A stretch of 64,000 nucleotides of DNA from an uncultured Muribaculaceae bacterium (GCA_947525975.1 CANNVE010000005.1:62001-126000), one strand, 5' to 3'. Positions 23,897 through 32,582 are shown, counted from the stretch's first letter. Notes: generated by a model from the sequence alone, not told the origin. A program made the numbers and translations.

Positions 23897-24303
23897 CAGC
23901 TCAGGTATGGCTCGAATGCCTTTGCGAGGGCTTCTCCGCGCGAAAGACGCCCGTTTTCGAGGCAGGCTATCTTCACGGTTCCGGTGGATGCGAGCACTCC
24001 GTCGGCGCGGTAGATGTCTTGTTTGAACACGAATTGAGCGCCCTGGCGCCCGATGTTGAGGCAGCATATCATCTCGTCGCTAAGGCGCAGCGGGTGCTTG
24101 TAGCAGATGTCGATGCGGGTGGCCACCGGGTCTATGCCGCGCTCGCGCATCTGGCGGAATGTAAGCCCCGCCTTTCGGCAGAATTCGTGCCGGGTATGCT
24201 CCATATAGTGCAGATATTCGGCGTTGTTCACTATTCCCTCTGCGTCGACCTCGTAGTCGCGCACCTGCATGGGCATGGAGAAGATATATTTGCTGAGGTC
24301 CAT
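23896..24303 (-). CDS. Acyl-CoA/acyl-ACP thioesterase, hotdog fold (YbgC/4HBT-like)
   Basis: 135 residues from the ATG at 24303 (MDLSKYIFSMPMQVRDYEVDAEG); the longer frame to 24399 crosses the divergent promoter and is rejected. The 4HBT signature is clear: MQVRDYEVDAEGIVNNAEYLHYMEHTRHEF, where the Asp-x-x-G-I-V-N-N motif carries the catalytic Asp, followed by the hotdog strands VATRIDICYKHPLRLSDEMIC and FVFKQDIYR. Such enzymes hydrolyse short or medium acyl-thioesters in the cytoplasm. It precedes dprA with a one-base overlap, a housekeeping arrangement that carries no functional link I can defend. Confidence 0.9.
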   Translation of the reverse strand: MDLSKYIFSMPMQVRDYEVDAEGIVNNAEYLHYMEHTRHEFCRKAGLTFRQMRERGIDPVATRIDICYKHPLRLSDEMICCLNIGRQGAQFVFKQDIYRADGVLASTGTVKIACLENGRLSRGEALAKAFEPYLS

Positions 24304-24372
24304 ATTTTGATAAGCGATTATTTTGTTAAGTTGCGTAAAATTATTAAAAAAGTGCCATATTTCAAAACAAAA

Positions 24373-24380
24373 TGCTAAAT
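24373..24380 (+). promoter_or_regulatory. -7 box for the N-terminal-Cys hydrolase gene
   Basis: TAAATTTG matches TAnnTTTG and lies 22 bp ahead of the ATG at 24402. No clear TTTG is seen 19-22 bp further upstream. The gene pair here is divergent, with the thioesterase reading the other way from 24303. Confidence 0.5.
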
Positions 24381-24401
24381 TTGCCATTAAATCGATCATT
24401 T

Positions 24402-25463
24402 ATGTTTTCCGTCATACATAGAATCCTTGTCCTTTGGGCGGCTCTCGCTCTTTCGCTTTCGTTTTCAAGGACCGAAGCGTGCACGTCGATCCTCGTTTCT
24501 GCCGAGGCTTCGGCCACGGGGCGTCCGCTGATGTGGAAGCATCGCGACACGGGCGCGCCCGACAATTTTCTCGCCCGGGTGGAAAAGCCGGGACGCCACG
24601 CATACGTCGGCCTTTTCAATGGAGGGGATTCGCTGCTGCGCGAGGCCTGGATGGGGATGAACGATGCGGGATTCGCCATAATGAACACCGCGTCGTACAA
24701 TCTGATGCCCGATACATGCCGGTATGCCGACCAAGAGGGGGCAGTCATGGCGATGGCCCTGGAGCGGTGCGCCTCGCTGGCCGATTTCGAGGCTTTGCTC
24801 TCTGAGTTGCCGAAGCCAATGGGCGTGCAGGCCAATTTCGGAGTGATGGATGCGCTCGGTGGCCTTGCCTATTATGAGACAGATGATCACGGATACAAGC
24901 GCTTCGACGTGGCCGACGCGCCGGAGGGATTCATCGTGCGCACTAATTTCTCTGTGTCGGGGGAGCACCCCGGAGGCATGGGCTATATCAGATATGACAA
25001 CGTGTATGACATCCTCGCCGAGCCTATGGCGAGCAAGAGCATATCGCCTGCAGATCTCACCGAGGGCTGCTCGCGATCGTTCCGGCATTCGCTCTTGGGG
25101 CGCGACCCGATGGCTCAGGGCGACAGATGGGCTGTTGACCAGGATTTCATACCTCGGTATATTTCTACATCGTCGATAGTGATAGAGGGAATCGCCCCGG
25201 GGCATGATGCTCCTCTGATGTGGGCCGCTCTCGGCTATCCGCCTTGTTCGTCGGTGAGCAAGGTCACGCTCGACAGTATCCCCGGTGCTCTGATGCCGAC
25301 ACTTCCGGGATGGCACAGCGAGGCATGCATTGAAGCCAACAGGCTTAAAGATAAGGTGTTTCACAGGCGCAAAGGCAATGGCAAGCGCTACATAGATCTT
25401 GAAGCCCTACGCTCGATCGACAAGGAAATGCGAAGCCGCAGCCTTGAAGCATACGGAAAATAA
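24402..25463 (+). CDS. Secreted N-terminal-nucleophile hydrolase, C45/choloylglycine-hydrolase-like
   Basis: 353 residues. A signal peptide (MFSVIHRILVLWAALALSLS...RTEA) is followed at once by Cys27 in ACTSILVSAEASATGRPLMWKHRDTG. Exposure of a Cys at the mature N-terminus, followed by a GRPLMWKHRDTG-like segment, is the layout of the Ntn-hydrolase group that includes acyl-CoA:6-aminopenicillanate acyltransferase (peptidase family C45) and choloylglycine hydrolases. Further on: GMNDAGFAIMNTASYNL and GFIVRTNFSVSGEHPGGMGYIRYD. The substrate is unknown; an amide bond in the periplasm or outside the cell is expected. The TEAC context is a poor lipobox, so I favour signal peptidase I cleavage. Confidence 0.75.
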   Translation: MFSVIHRILVLWAALALSLSFSRTEACTSILVSAEASATGRPLMWKHRDTGAPDNFLARVEKPGRHAYVGLFNGGDSLLREAWMGMNDAGFAIMNTASYNLMPDTCRYADQEGAVMAMALERCASLADFEALLSELPKPMGVQANFGVMDALGGLAYYETDDHGYKRFDVADAPEGFIVRTNFSVSGEHPGGMGYIRYDNVYDILAEPMASKSISPADLTEGCSRSFRHSLLGRDPMAQGDRWAVDQDFIPRYISTSSIVIEGIAPGHDAPLMWAALGYPPCSSVSKVTLDSIPGALMPTLPGWHSEACIEANRLKDKVFHRRKGNGKRYIDLEALRSIDKEMRSRSLEAYGK

Positions 25464-25505
25464 GATTTTAACATTGAGGATATATTGCTGACCCACAAAA
25501 CGATT

Positions 25506-25877
25506 ATGTCTACGGCTTTAATCACCATACTCCTGCTCATTGTGTCAAACGTGTTCATGACATTTGCCTGGTACGGGCATCTGAAATTGCAGACGTCGGG
25601 CATCTCGACAAATTGGCCTGTTTGGGCCGTGATCCTGTTTTCATGGGGCATCGCGTTGCTTGAGTATTGCTTCATGGTGCCGGCCAACCGCATAGGATTC
25701 TCCGCCAACGGCGGACCCTTCAACCTTGTGCAGCTCAAAGTCATGCAGGAGGCCATCACGCTGGTGATATTCACGGTGATAGTGATGTTTGTGTTCCAGG
25801 GGGTCACGCTGCGCTGGAATCATCTGGCAGCATTCATCCTGCTGATAGCTGCGGTATATCTCGTCTTCATGGAATAA
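25506..25877 (+). CDS. DUF486 family small membrane protein
   Basis: 123 residues from the ATG at 25506 (MSTALITILLLIVSNVFMTFAWYGHLK); a TTG at 25485 is the only upstream option. Four membrane helices are evident, and the FMTFAWYGHLK, WGIALLEYCFMVPANRIG and FNLVQLKVMQEAITLVIF segments are the conserved DUF486 blocks. The family is related in size and topology to small DMT-type transporters, but its substrate is unknown to me. It sits between the Cys hydrolase (43 bp upstream) and the GH51 gene (24 bp downstream) on the same strand. Confidence 0.9.
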   Translation: MSTALITILLLIVSNVFMTFAWYGHLKLQTSGISTNWPVWAVILFSWGIALLEYCFMVPANRIGFSANGGPFNLVQLKVMQEAITLVIFTVIVMFVFQGVTLRWNHLAAFILLIAAVYLVFME

Positions 25878-25901
25878 CCATATTACCCCAAATTACCTTA
25901 A

Positions 25902-27899
25902 ATGAACAAACGAATTCTTTCAATCATGGCTGTGGGCATGTCTGCTATAGGCATGCTTGGCCAGAAGCCGATGCAGGCGCCCGCCGGCGGCAAACCGATC
26001 AGTGACAATCTTATAGGCATCTTCTTCGAGGACATCAGCTCCTCTGCTGATGGCGGCCTCAACGCCGAGCTCATACAGAATGGCTCATTCGAGTATAGCC
26101 CCATCGAGCGCGACGGCTGGGGACCCGGCACGGCTTGGAGGGTGACACGCCCGGGCCACTCGCTCGGCAATCTTGAGGTGAAGCAGCAAGATCCGATCCA
26201 TCCCAACAACCCCAACTATATGCGCCTCTATGTAGAGCGCACCCGTGAATTCAAGGATTACAAAGGTTGGCGCGGATTTGGCCTGAGCAACGACGGCTTT
26301 GACGGCATCAGCGTGAAGAAAGGCGAGGATTATGACTTCTCTGTGTTCCTGCGAAATGTAGAGGGCGGCGCCAAGAAAGTGCGCGTGGCCCTTGTAGAGC
26401 CTCAGCGAGGCGCTGACCCTAAGCTTCTGGCCGAGTCGGTGATCACGGCGGAAAGCAATGACTGGAAGAAATATGAATGCGTGCTCAAGCCTACCGAAGA
26501 TTGCAAGAACGCGTCGATATGGATCCTCGTGCTCGACAACGGCACCATCGACCTCGATATGGCTTCGCTCATCCCCACCGACACATATAAAGGCCACGGC
26601 CTGCGCAAGGACCTGGCCCAGGCTCTTGAAGACCTCGACCCGAAATTCCTGCGTTTCCCCGGCGGATGCGTGGTGCATGGCGGCGGCGACGGATTCTGGA
26701 ACACCTACCGCTGGAAGCAGACAATCGGTCCGAAAGAGACCCGCAAGCACCTGAAGAATACATGGGGATACCACCAGTCGATGGATCTCGGCTATCAGGA
26801 ATATTTCCAGCTGTGCGAGGACATGGGCATGGAGCCGCTGCCCATCCTGCCCTGCGGCGTAAGCTGCCAGGGAGCTAATGGCGGCTGGGGCATGTGGCCC
26901 GAGCAGGCTCAGGACGCCTGCGACATGAAGGATATGGACGAATGGACACAGGATGCTCTCGACCTTATCGAGTGGGCCAACGGCGACGTCACCACAAAGT
27001 GGGGCAAGGTCAGGGCCGACGGAGGACATCCCGAGCCATTCAATCTGAAATATCTCGGCATTGGCAACGAGGAGAAGATATCGCCCGAATTCGCCGAGCG
27101 CTTCAAATACATGTATGACCGCATCAAGGCCGCCCATCCCGAGATAGTGATCGTGGGCACCGCCGGCCCCGGATCGCACCCCGGCAATCCCGACTATGAG
27201 AATGGCTGGAAGTTGGCCGACGAGACCGGAATGCCCATCATCGACGAGCACTATTATGAGCCGCGCGAATATTTCATGAAGTCACGCCAATATGACACAT
27301 ACCCGCGCGACCGCAAGACCACCGTCTACCTCGGCGAATACGCCGCAAAGGACAAGAAACTGATCGACGCTCTGGCCGAGGCTCTGTACCTGCTCCACGT
27401 GGAGCGCAACGGCGACGTCGTGGTGATGACTTCATACGCTCCTCTCTTCGCCCGCAAAAATGCCACCAACTGGAATCCCGACCTCATATATTTCGACAAC
27501 GAGAAGGTATACCCCACCTGCAGCTATTATGTGCAGCAGATGTTCGGCCAGTCGGCAGGCGACTACTACTACGGCGACTGCGTGACGATCGAAGATCCCG
27601 ACAAGTCGGAAGGCGAAGGATACCTGCAGGAGCAGTCGGTGGTGCTCGACACAAAGAATCGCGCACTCTACGTCAAGGTCTGCAACGCCACCGACAAAGA
27701 AAAGAAGGCGAAGCTCAATCTCTCGCGCTTCAAGGTGAAAGGCATGGCTGAGAAGACAACCCTGTCGGGCCAGCCCGAGGATGAGAACAACTACGAGGCT
27801 CAGCCCATCGCCCCCGTGAAAGAGAGCGTGAAAGCCGCCAAAAAGATGGACCTCACCCTCGCCCCCTACTCATTCACAATGCTCAAATTCAACCTCTAA
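25902..27899 (+). CDS. Alpha-L-arabinofuranosidase, GH51
   Basis: 665 residues with a signal peptide-like start (MNKRILSIMAVGMSAIGMLGQ). The GH51 start SDNLIGIFFEDISSSADGGLNAELI is followed by a carbohydrate-binding-like beta region (about 100-225), the TIM barrel with FLRFPGGCVVHG, and the two catalytic glutamates: Glu390 in YLGIGNEE (acid/base) and Glu479 in VYLGEYAA (nucleophile). A C-terminal beta domain ends APYSFTMLKFNL. It removes arabinofuranosyl side groups from arabinan or arabinoxylan outside the cytoplasm. It is closed by a terminator at 27925, and the arabinose catabolic operon lies about 8.6 kb away on the other strand, supplying the downstream pathway. Confidence 0.95.
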   Translation: MNKRILSIMAVGMSAIGMLGQKPMQAPAGGKPISDNLIGIFFEDISSSADGGLNAELIQNGSFEYSPIERDGWGPGTAWRVTRPGHSLGNLEVKQQDPIHPNNPNYMRLYVERTREFKDYKGWRGFGLSNDGFDGISVKKGEDYDFSVFLRNVEGGAKKVRVALVEPQRGADPKLLAESVITAESNDWKKYECVLKPTEDCKNASIWILVLDNGTIDLDMASLIPTDTYKGHGLRKDLAQALEDLDPKFLRFPGGCVVHGGGDGFWNTYRWKQTIGPKETRKHLKNTWGYHQSMDLGYQEYFQLCEDMGMEPLPILPCGVSCQGANGGWGMWPEQAQDACDMKDMDEWTQDALDLIEWANGDVTTKWGKVRADGGHPEPFNLKYLGIGNEEKISPEFAERFKYMYDRIKAAHPEIVIVGTAGPGSHPGNPDYENGWKLADETGMPIIDEHYYEPREYFMKSRQYDTYPRDRKTTVYLGEYAAKDKKLIDALAEALYLLHVERNGDVVVMTSYAPLFARKNATNWNPDLIYFDNEKVYPTCSYYVQQMFGQSAGDYYYGDCVTIEDPDKSEGEGYLQEQSVVLDTKNRALYVKVCNATDKEKKAKLNLSRFKVKGMAEKTTLSGQPEDENNYEAQPIAPVKESVKAAKKMDLTLAPYSFTMLKFNL

Positions 27900-27924
27900 A
27901 CGGCGCCCCCGCGCCCGCCATCCC

Positions 27925-27955
27925 AAGCCTCATGCCCCCGCGGCATGGGGCTTTT
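27925..27955 (+). terminator. Hairpin terminator after the GH51 gene
   Basis: AAGCC-T-CATGCC (27925-27936), loop CCCGC, GGCATG-G-GGCTT, then TT CC. A 12-bp stem including one T-G pair, with a short T-tract; 25 bp behind the GH51 stop codon. Confidence 0.75.
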
Positions 27956-28076
27956 CCATCCCCCTCCCACAAATGAAACACCCCGGCGTAACTTTATTTA
28001 GAAATGATGGGCTGGTATCTTGCCCATCTGCGTCAATATCTTTGCGGCGGAAAGCCAAAGTCTCAAATAAATTTTG

Positions 28077-28084
28077 TAACTTTG
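28077..28084 (+). promoter_or_regulatory. -7 box of the restriction-modification operon promoter
   Basis: TAACTTTG, preceded by an AT-rich stretch without a clear -33 TTTG at the right distance. Predicted leader to the methyltransferase ATG is about 140 nt and contains the inverted repeat at 28157-28210. Confidence 0.5.
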
Positions 28085-28156
28085 CAATCTAACACGCGCA
28101 AGCGCAGACAAAAGACCGCCCATTATAAGCAACAACTTATACACAAAATATCAAGG

Positions 28157-28210
28157 ACTTCCCTGTAGCCGCGAAAGGATTCGGTCGCCCGTCTGCCCTA
28201 CAAAGGAAGT
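28157..28210 (+). repeat. Inverted repeat in the methyltransferase leader
   Basis: ACTTCC-C-TGTAG (28157-28168) pairs with CTACA-AA-GGAAGT (28198-28210) around a GC-rich 29-nt interior (CCGCGAAAGGATTCGGTCGC...). It ends 19 bp before the methyltransferase ATG, so a folded leader would sit near the ribosome binding site. The GC-rich interior contrasts with the AT-rich gene behind it and may be an inserted repeat unit. Confidence 0.55.
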
Positions 28211-28229
28211 GCTTTTCTCTTTGAATACG

Positions 28230-30113
28230 ATGGCAGAGAAGAAAGATTTTCTCAAAGGTAAAAAGGCAGTGACGTTCTTGGACTTGTTCGCAGGTGCCGG
28301 TGGCATCAGCGAGGGCTTTTTACAAGCCTACACTAAGAATAAATACTACAAATTTATCCTTGCCAGTGATATCAATGAGAATTGCGAGTTGACTCACAAA
28401 GTTCGCTATAATCACCAGTTAGGGCTTGACACCAAGTTCCTCACCGGAGATATAATGGATCCGGAATTCATTTCTCGCCTGCTCTTTCAACTCAATGGAC
28501 AGGAGATTGATGTCGTTACGGGTGGTCCCAGCTGCCAGAGTTTCAGTTTGTCAGGGCGCAGACGCCGTTTTGACAAACGAGATAATCTTTTTCTTCATTA
28601 TCTTCATGTAATTCGTGTTCTTCGGCCGAAATATTTTGTAATGGAGAATGTAAAAGGTCTCCTTACAAAGGATAAAGGTCATTTTAAAGATGCTATTCTC
28701 CGAGAAATTCGGTCTATCATTGATGACAGAAGTATTCCTCAGTTCTTGATGTATCTTGATAAGGTGTTGACTGCAAGTGCATCATCTTTTGTCAAGAACT
28801 GTATAATTACAAAAGCTCAAATGGAAATCGGTTCAGATGTAAATGCAGAGAAAGCAAGAACCGATTATTTCTCGTATCTTGAAAATCAATTCCGTAGTAT
28901 TACACGAACCATCGAGTATCGATTAAGCAAGTCAGATAATAAGATTGTGACCATCAGACATGGCCTCAATCTGTTGCGACAGACTGAAGTTCGTAACCAA
29001 ATAGCCTCAAGTGTTATTAATCTCAAAACCCAAACCGATATAGACAATGATCTTTATGTCGATGGTTTCAACAGCTTCCTGTCTCTTATCGATGATTCTT
29101 CAATAATAGACTCCATTCTTTCTGCTCTTGACACTTTTGAGGGGTTTGACCACGATTCGATTGATGTCAAAGAATTTAGAGAGATGATTCGGTTATATTC
29201 ATTTACTCTTGATGAAACTTTAGATGTAATCAAGGAATATGCACATGCAAATGGTACAATCGAAGAACTTGATAATCTTCTTAACGAACTTATTCTCTAC
29301 CGCGTAGCGAAGCCTATTGTTGCGCACTCCGCTGATTATGGCGTACCACAAAATAGAGAAAGGGTTATTTTCATCGGTTGCAGGAAAGATCAGCCGCTGA
29401 TTGATGAAATCCCTGCTACTGTAACAGAAGATGAGAAAGTGACGGTTTATGAAGCACTACACGACTTGGACTTTATCGGCAATGGCTCTGTGGAAACCAA
29501 CTATGGTCAACGCCGGATAATAGAGGAATACGAACCGTTAATCCGACGCAGAGAAGTTGAGGGACATCTTAGCAATAGCGAGGAAGCCCGTACATTTGCC
29601 GAATGGTCTAAAATGGGCAGGCTATCTCACCGTTTTAATTTTGAAATAGATCCGTTTTATGTACGCAATATAGAAGATTTGGAGAATAATCTTTTTTGTG
29701 AAGAACCAGCTCTATATAATCATCAGACAAGCGCACAAAACGAAGATGTAAAACGTAGGCTTGAAGTAATTGCTGAGCATGGAGTTTATGACTCTGAATG
29801 TAAAGCCGAGTTATCCCGGCTTGGCCTTGATTCCAATAAACGCAATTACACCGTTCTTAACCCCAAAGGTCAAAGCCCAACGGTGGTAACAATGCCTGAT
29901 GATTTTATACATTATTCCGCCCATCGAGCAATGACGGTAAGAGAAATGGCCAGACTGCAATCCTTTGACGATTCTTTTGTTTTTCAAGGCAAAAGACAGA
30001 CGGGTGGCAACAAGCGCAAATCCGAAATACCTCAATTTACGCTTGTGGGGAATGCCGTTCCTCCCCTTATGGCAAGGGCTATTGCGAACACAATTCTTAA
30101 ACATATAAAGTAA
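28230..30113 (+). CDS. DNA (cytosine-5-)-methyltransferase of a type II R-M system
   Basis: 627 residues from the ATG at 28230 (MAEKKDFLKGKKAVTFLDLFAGAGG). Motif I FLDLFAGAGGISEG binds S-adenosylmethionine; motif IV reads GGPSCQSFSLSGRR with catalytic Cys102 (the usual PPC is PSC here); motif VI VMENVKGLL (138-145); motif VIII QNRERVIFIG (374-383); motif X LVGNAVPPLMARAIA near the C-terminus. Between motifs VI and VIII lie about 230 residues, roughly 150 more than normal, mostly helical, making the protein longer than standard enzymes. The target-recognition part should lie between about 390 and 560. The restriction gene follows after 7 bp. AT-rich relative to the surroundings. Confidence 0.93.
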   Translation: MAEKKDFLKGKKAVTFLDLFAGAGGISEGFLQAYTKNKYYKFILASDINENCELTHKVRYNHQLGLDTKFLTGDIMDPEFISRLLFQLNGQEIDVVTGGPSCQSFSLSGRRRRFDKRDNLFLHYLHVIRVLRPKYFVMENVKGLLTKDKGHFKDAILREIRSIIDDRSIPQFLMYLDKVLTASASSFVKNCIITKAQMEIGSDVNAEKARTDYFSYLENQFRSITRTIEYRLSKSDNKIVTIRHGLNLLRQTEVRNQIASSVINLKTQTDIDNDLYVDGFNSFLSLIDDSSIIDSILSALDTFEGFDHDSIDVKEFREMIRLYSFTLDETLDVIKEYAHANGTIEELDNLLNELILYRVAKPIVAHSADYGVPQNRERVIFIGCRKDQPLIDEIPATVTEDEKVTVYEALHDLDFIGNGSVETNYGQRRIIEEYEPLIRRREVEGHLSNSEEARTFAEWSKMGRLSHRFNFEIDPFYVRNIEDLENNLFCEEPALYNHQTSAQNEDVKRRLEVIAEHGVYDSECKAELSRLGLDSNKRNYTVLNPKGQSPTVVTMPDDFIHYSAHRAMTVREMARLQSFDDSFVFQGKRQTGGNKRKSEIPQFTLVGNAVPPLMARAIANTILKHIK

Positions 30114-30120
30114 TCTGCTT

Positions 30121-31308
30121 ATGATACATATGCGTCCATTCACTCCTTTTGAGGAAAAGAATATGGCCTTTATGGTGAACCATAACGTTGAGTTTACGCT
30201 TGTTCAACTCACTGCCACCGGCTTAAAGAAAAGCATCATGGACGCGACCGCTCCAATGCGGACTTTTTTTCTTGAAAAAGGTGTACATAATTATGAGGAA
30301 CAGTTGCAAGGTACAGAGCACAAGCAACTCGTCAAGACAGTTATTCTTGATGATAGTAATGCTATAGAGACTCATACTTCCCTATATAGACCTGTTACTA
30401 AAAAAGGAGACCCACGCCTTTGGATTTATGGCCTGAAAGATTTTACAAAGGCCGATGATATTCACGCAATATGTATACTCAATAGTCAATTCTATGTTAT
30501 TAACATTACCACTTGTGACATTGAGGCTGCATTTTACGCTTCCTGTCAAACCCCTGTGAAAGACTTTATCAGTGAGTTTTACCGAGCTTCATCTGCCATA
30601 AGTGATGAATTGCTTTCTTTTTTCCGTCAACACTCAGATACTTGGTTTGAATCTGAGGTCACTGCTGACACTGGCATAGGAAGAACCATTGAGTCTATGT
30701 TGGGAATCTCGCAGAATTCGAGTACAGCACCAGATTATCAGGGCATTGAATTAAAGAGTCACCGAGAGAAGCGGTCTTCCTCCAAAAACGTCCTATTCAC
30801 TCAAACACCTAATTGGAATCTAAGCAAGCTAAAATCAGGTAGAGAGATTGTGGCTTTATATGGCTATGATTGTGGTGACGGTCGCAAGACATATCAGAAC
30901 ACTGTCCAATGTAATCAACCAAATAGCCAAGGCCTCGGATTGAATCTTGAACTTGTCAAAGAATTGCTTGAGTTAAAACATTTTGGCGAGAGAATCGATG
31001 ATCTCGCGGTATGGACCTTACAAAAACTACATGGACGTTTGAATGAAAAACACCATGAAACATTTTGGATTACAGTTGAAAATCAAATTCGAGATGGTCG
31101 AGAATACTTTAGGTATAGCCGCATTGAACACACACGAAATCCGATTATTCCACAATTTGACATACTTCTCGATGCAGGACTCATAACTGTTGACTTGCTT
31201 CTCTCCCGACCAAGTGGGCATGGTGATACTTACAGTTTCAAAATCAAAAAGAAAGGAATGCCATTACTTTTTCCAGAAAGCATTATATATAATCTCCGTG
31301 CTATTTGA
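30121..31308 (+). CDS. MvaI/BcnI-family type II restriction endonuclease
   Basis: 395 residues (Met1 or Met4 could start it). The nuclease core begins with TGIGRTIESMLGI (184-196) and the PD-(D/E)XK site PDYQGIELKSHR, giving Asp205, Glu210 and Lys212, as in MvaI and BcnI, which cut within CCWGG and CCSGG. A preceding region of about 170 residues is not part of the small MvaI-like enzymes and contains PRLWIYGL and FYVINITTCDI; it may add specificity or dimer contacts. The C-terminal part ends with RPSGHGDTYSFKIKKKGMPLLFP. It lies 7 bp behind a 5mC methyltransferase, as expected for a complete R-M pair. The recognition site cannot be deduced. Confidence 0.85.
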   Translation: MIHMRPFTPFEEKNMAFMVNHNVEFTLVQLTATGLKKSIMDATAPMRTFFLEKGVHNYEEQLQGTEHKQLVKTVILDDSNAIETHTSLYRPVTKKGDPRLWIYGLKDFTKADDIHAICILNSQFYVINITTCDIEAAFYASCQTPVKDFISEFYRASSAISDELLSFFRQHSDTWFESEVTADTGIGRTIESMLGISQNSSTAPDYQGIELKSHREKRSSSKNVLFTQTPNWNLSKLKSGREIVALYGYDCGDGRKTYQNTVQCNQPNSQGLGLNLELVKELLELKHFGERIDDLAVWTLQKLHGRLNEKHHETFWITVENQIRDGREYFRYSRIEHTRNPIIPQFDILLDAGLITVDLLLSRPSGHGDTYSFKIKKKGMPLLFPESIIYNLRAI

Positions 31309-31402
31309 CGTAATACATGTCAATAAAATGATAAACGGTTTGGCCTTTGTCGTGGTAGTTCCCATGATTGTGTATACATGATTTTAATTGCTTAAATTAA
31401 AT

Positions 31403-32374
31403 ATGAAACGACTACACTTTTTAATTTTCTGTATCCTTTGTTTCTTTACTGTTTCGGCCGTAAATCCAGAAAAAGAATATAAAAAACTCATTTCTAAATT
31501 GGATGTTGCAGAAGAAGCAAAATCTTTAAAAGATAGTCATCCTTCGGAATTTTGGAAAGCGGCTATTAATAATAATGAAGTCTTTTCTAAATTCAAAAAA
31601 GATATTAAGAAAGGGAAAGGAGCAGAAAAGGAAGTTCTACAGAAAATGGCTGACATACCTCGCTTTTATCCACAGTATGATGGGGCAATTATTGAATCAA
31701 TGCAAGGATTCTGTGACTCTTTACTTATTGATATGGGTATTGCTGACCTCAATCTAAACTGTTCCTTGCATATTGTAAATACACATGAAGTTAATGCTTT
31801 TACTGCATTAACGGAAGAGGGTTTTGTAATGTGTGTTACATCCGGTCTTTTGGATCAAAAAGGACTGAACTATTATATTCTAATGGGTTATGTTGCTCAT
31901 GAATTTACTCATGGTGTACTCATGCACCATATTCGTGGTTTATATGCCGAAGCAAAAGAACGACGAAAGAATGAGTTAATAGGTGGTATTTCTGCTGGAC
32001 TTAATGGTTTTGCGGCAGGAATGGAAGCATATAATGCTGCTTACGGTGTTCCAACAAGTGGGACTAATTATGGTGCCATAATAGCAAATATAGATACCGA
32101 AATCAAACTATCCACACTTAAATATTCTTTCAAATTTTCACGTGAACAAGAATATGAGGCGGACTTAATGGCTTTTAGATTCCTTCAAAATCTTGGTTAT
32201 GGAAACGAATTTATAAATGGATTGCGTGTTTTGGGGACTGAATATGACCATCTATACAATGAATACTCTGACCATCCGACAATATCCTCACGCATAGCAT
32301 TCCTTAATTATGTACAAGAACATCCAGAACTTGGTAATAAGGAAAATCCTAAATTAAAAAAGAAAAAGAATTAA
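31403..32374 (+). CDS. M48-family zinc metallopeptidase, secreted
   Basis: 323 residues from the ATG at 31403, giving a signal peptide MKRLHFLIFCILCFFTVSAVN. The M48 site is VAHEFTHGVLMHH (HExxH) with the third ligand in REQEYEADLMAF (about 100 residues later). A preceding EVNAFTALTEEGFVMCVTSGLL matches the typical 'NA.(A/F)....I.V..GLL' of the family. It lacks extra membrane helices or TPRs, so it is a small periplasmic type. It lies behind the restriction gene with a 94-bp gap, is equally AT-rich and probably entered with the same island. Target unknown. Confidence 0.9.
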   Translation: MKRLHFLIFCILCFFTVSAVNPEKEYKKLISKLDVAEEAKSLKDSHPSEFWKAAINNNEVFSKFKKDIKKGKGAEKEVLQKMADIPRFYPQYDGAIIESMQGFCDSLLIDMGIADLNLNCSLHIVNTHEVNAFTALTEEGFVMCVTSGLLDQKGLNYYILMGYVAHEFTHGVLMHHIRGLYAEAKERRKNELIGGISAGLNGFAAGMEAYNAAYGVPTSGTNYGAIIANIDTEIKLSTLKYSFKFSREQEYEADLMAFRFLQNLGYGNEFINGLRVLGTEYDHLYNEYSDHPTISSRIAFLNYVQEHPELGNKENPKLKKKKN

Positions 32375-32382
32375 TAAGAAAT

Positions 32383-32580
32383 TTAATGTGATTTTTCTTT
32401 AAACATTAGAGGCTGAGCATAAAAAAATATAAAGGGCAAATGGTTATTTGGGTAGGGGGTAGTTGGCGTTTCGGTCTCCTTCGCGCTGTTGCTGAGCATG
32501 CCTTTGGTTATGAGGGTATTGATGTCACGCAATGGAGGGCAATAGCTTTCGAAGTTAGTCATTTGAGGTGAAGCTTCCAA
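32383..32580 (-). pseudogene. Possible remnant of a Fic-type protein C-terminus
   Basis: Read on the minus strand, PPLRDINTLITKGMLSNSA resembles the winged-helix end of Fic-family proteins (pattern 'RDI..L..KG.L'), and a shift of frame right after it gives EGDRNANYPLPK and a stop, similar to the usual 'GGR(S/N)..Y.L' ending. Upstream text does not extend the match. This suggests a short, frameshifted fragment, but the match is only about 35 residues and by eye, so it is a weak call. Confidence 0.25.
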
Positions 32581-32582
32581 AT

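Noticed and set aside
26085..27251. 388-aa open frame opposite the GH51 gene
   Set aside because: Shadow frame of a gene with both catalytic glutamates identified on the other strand.
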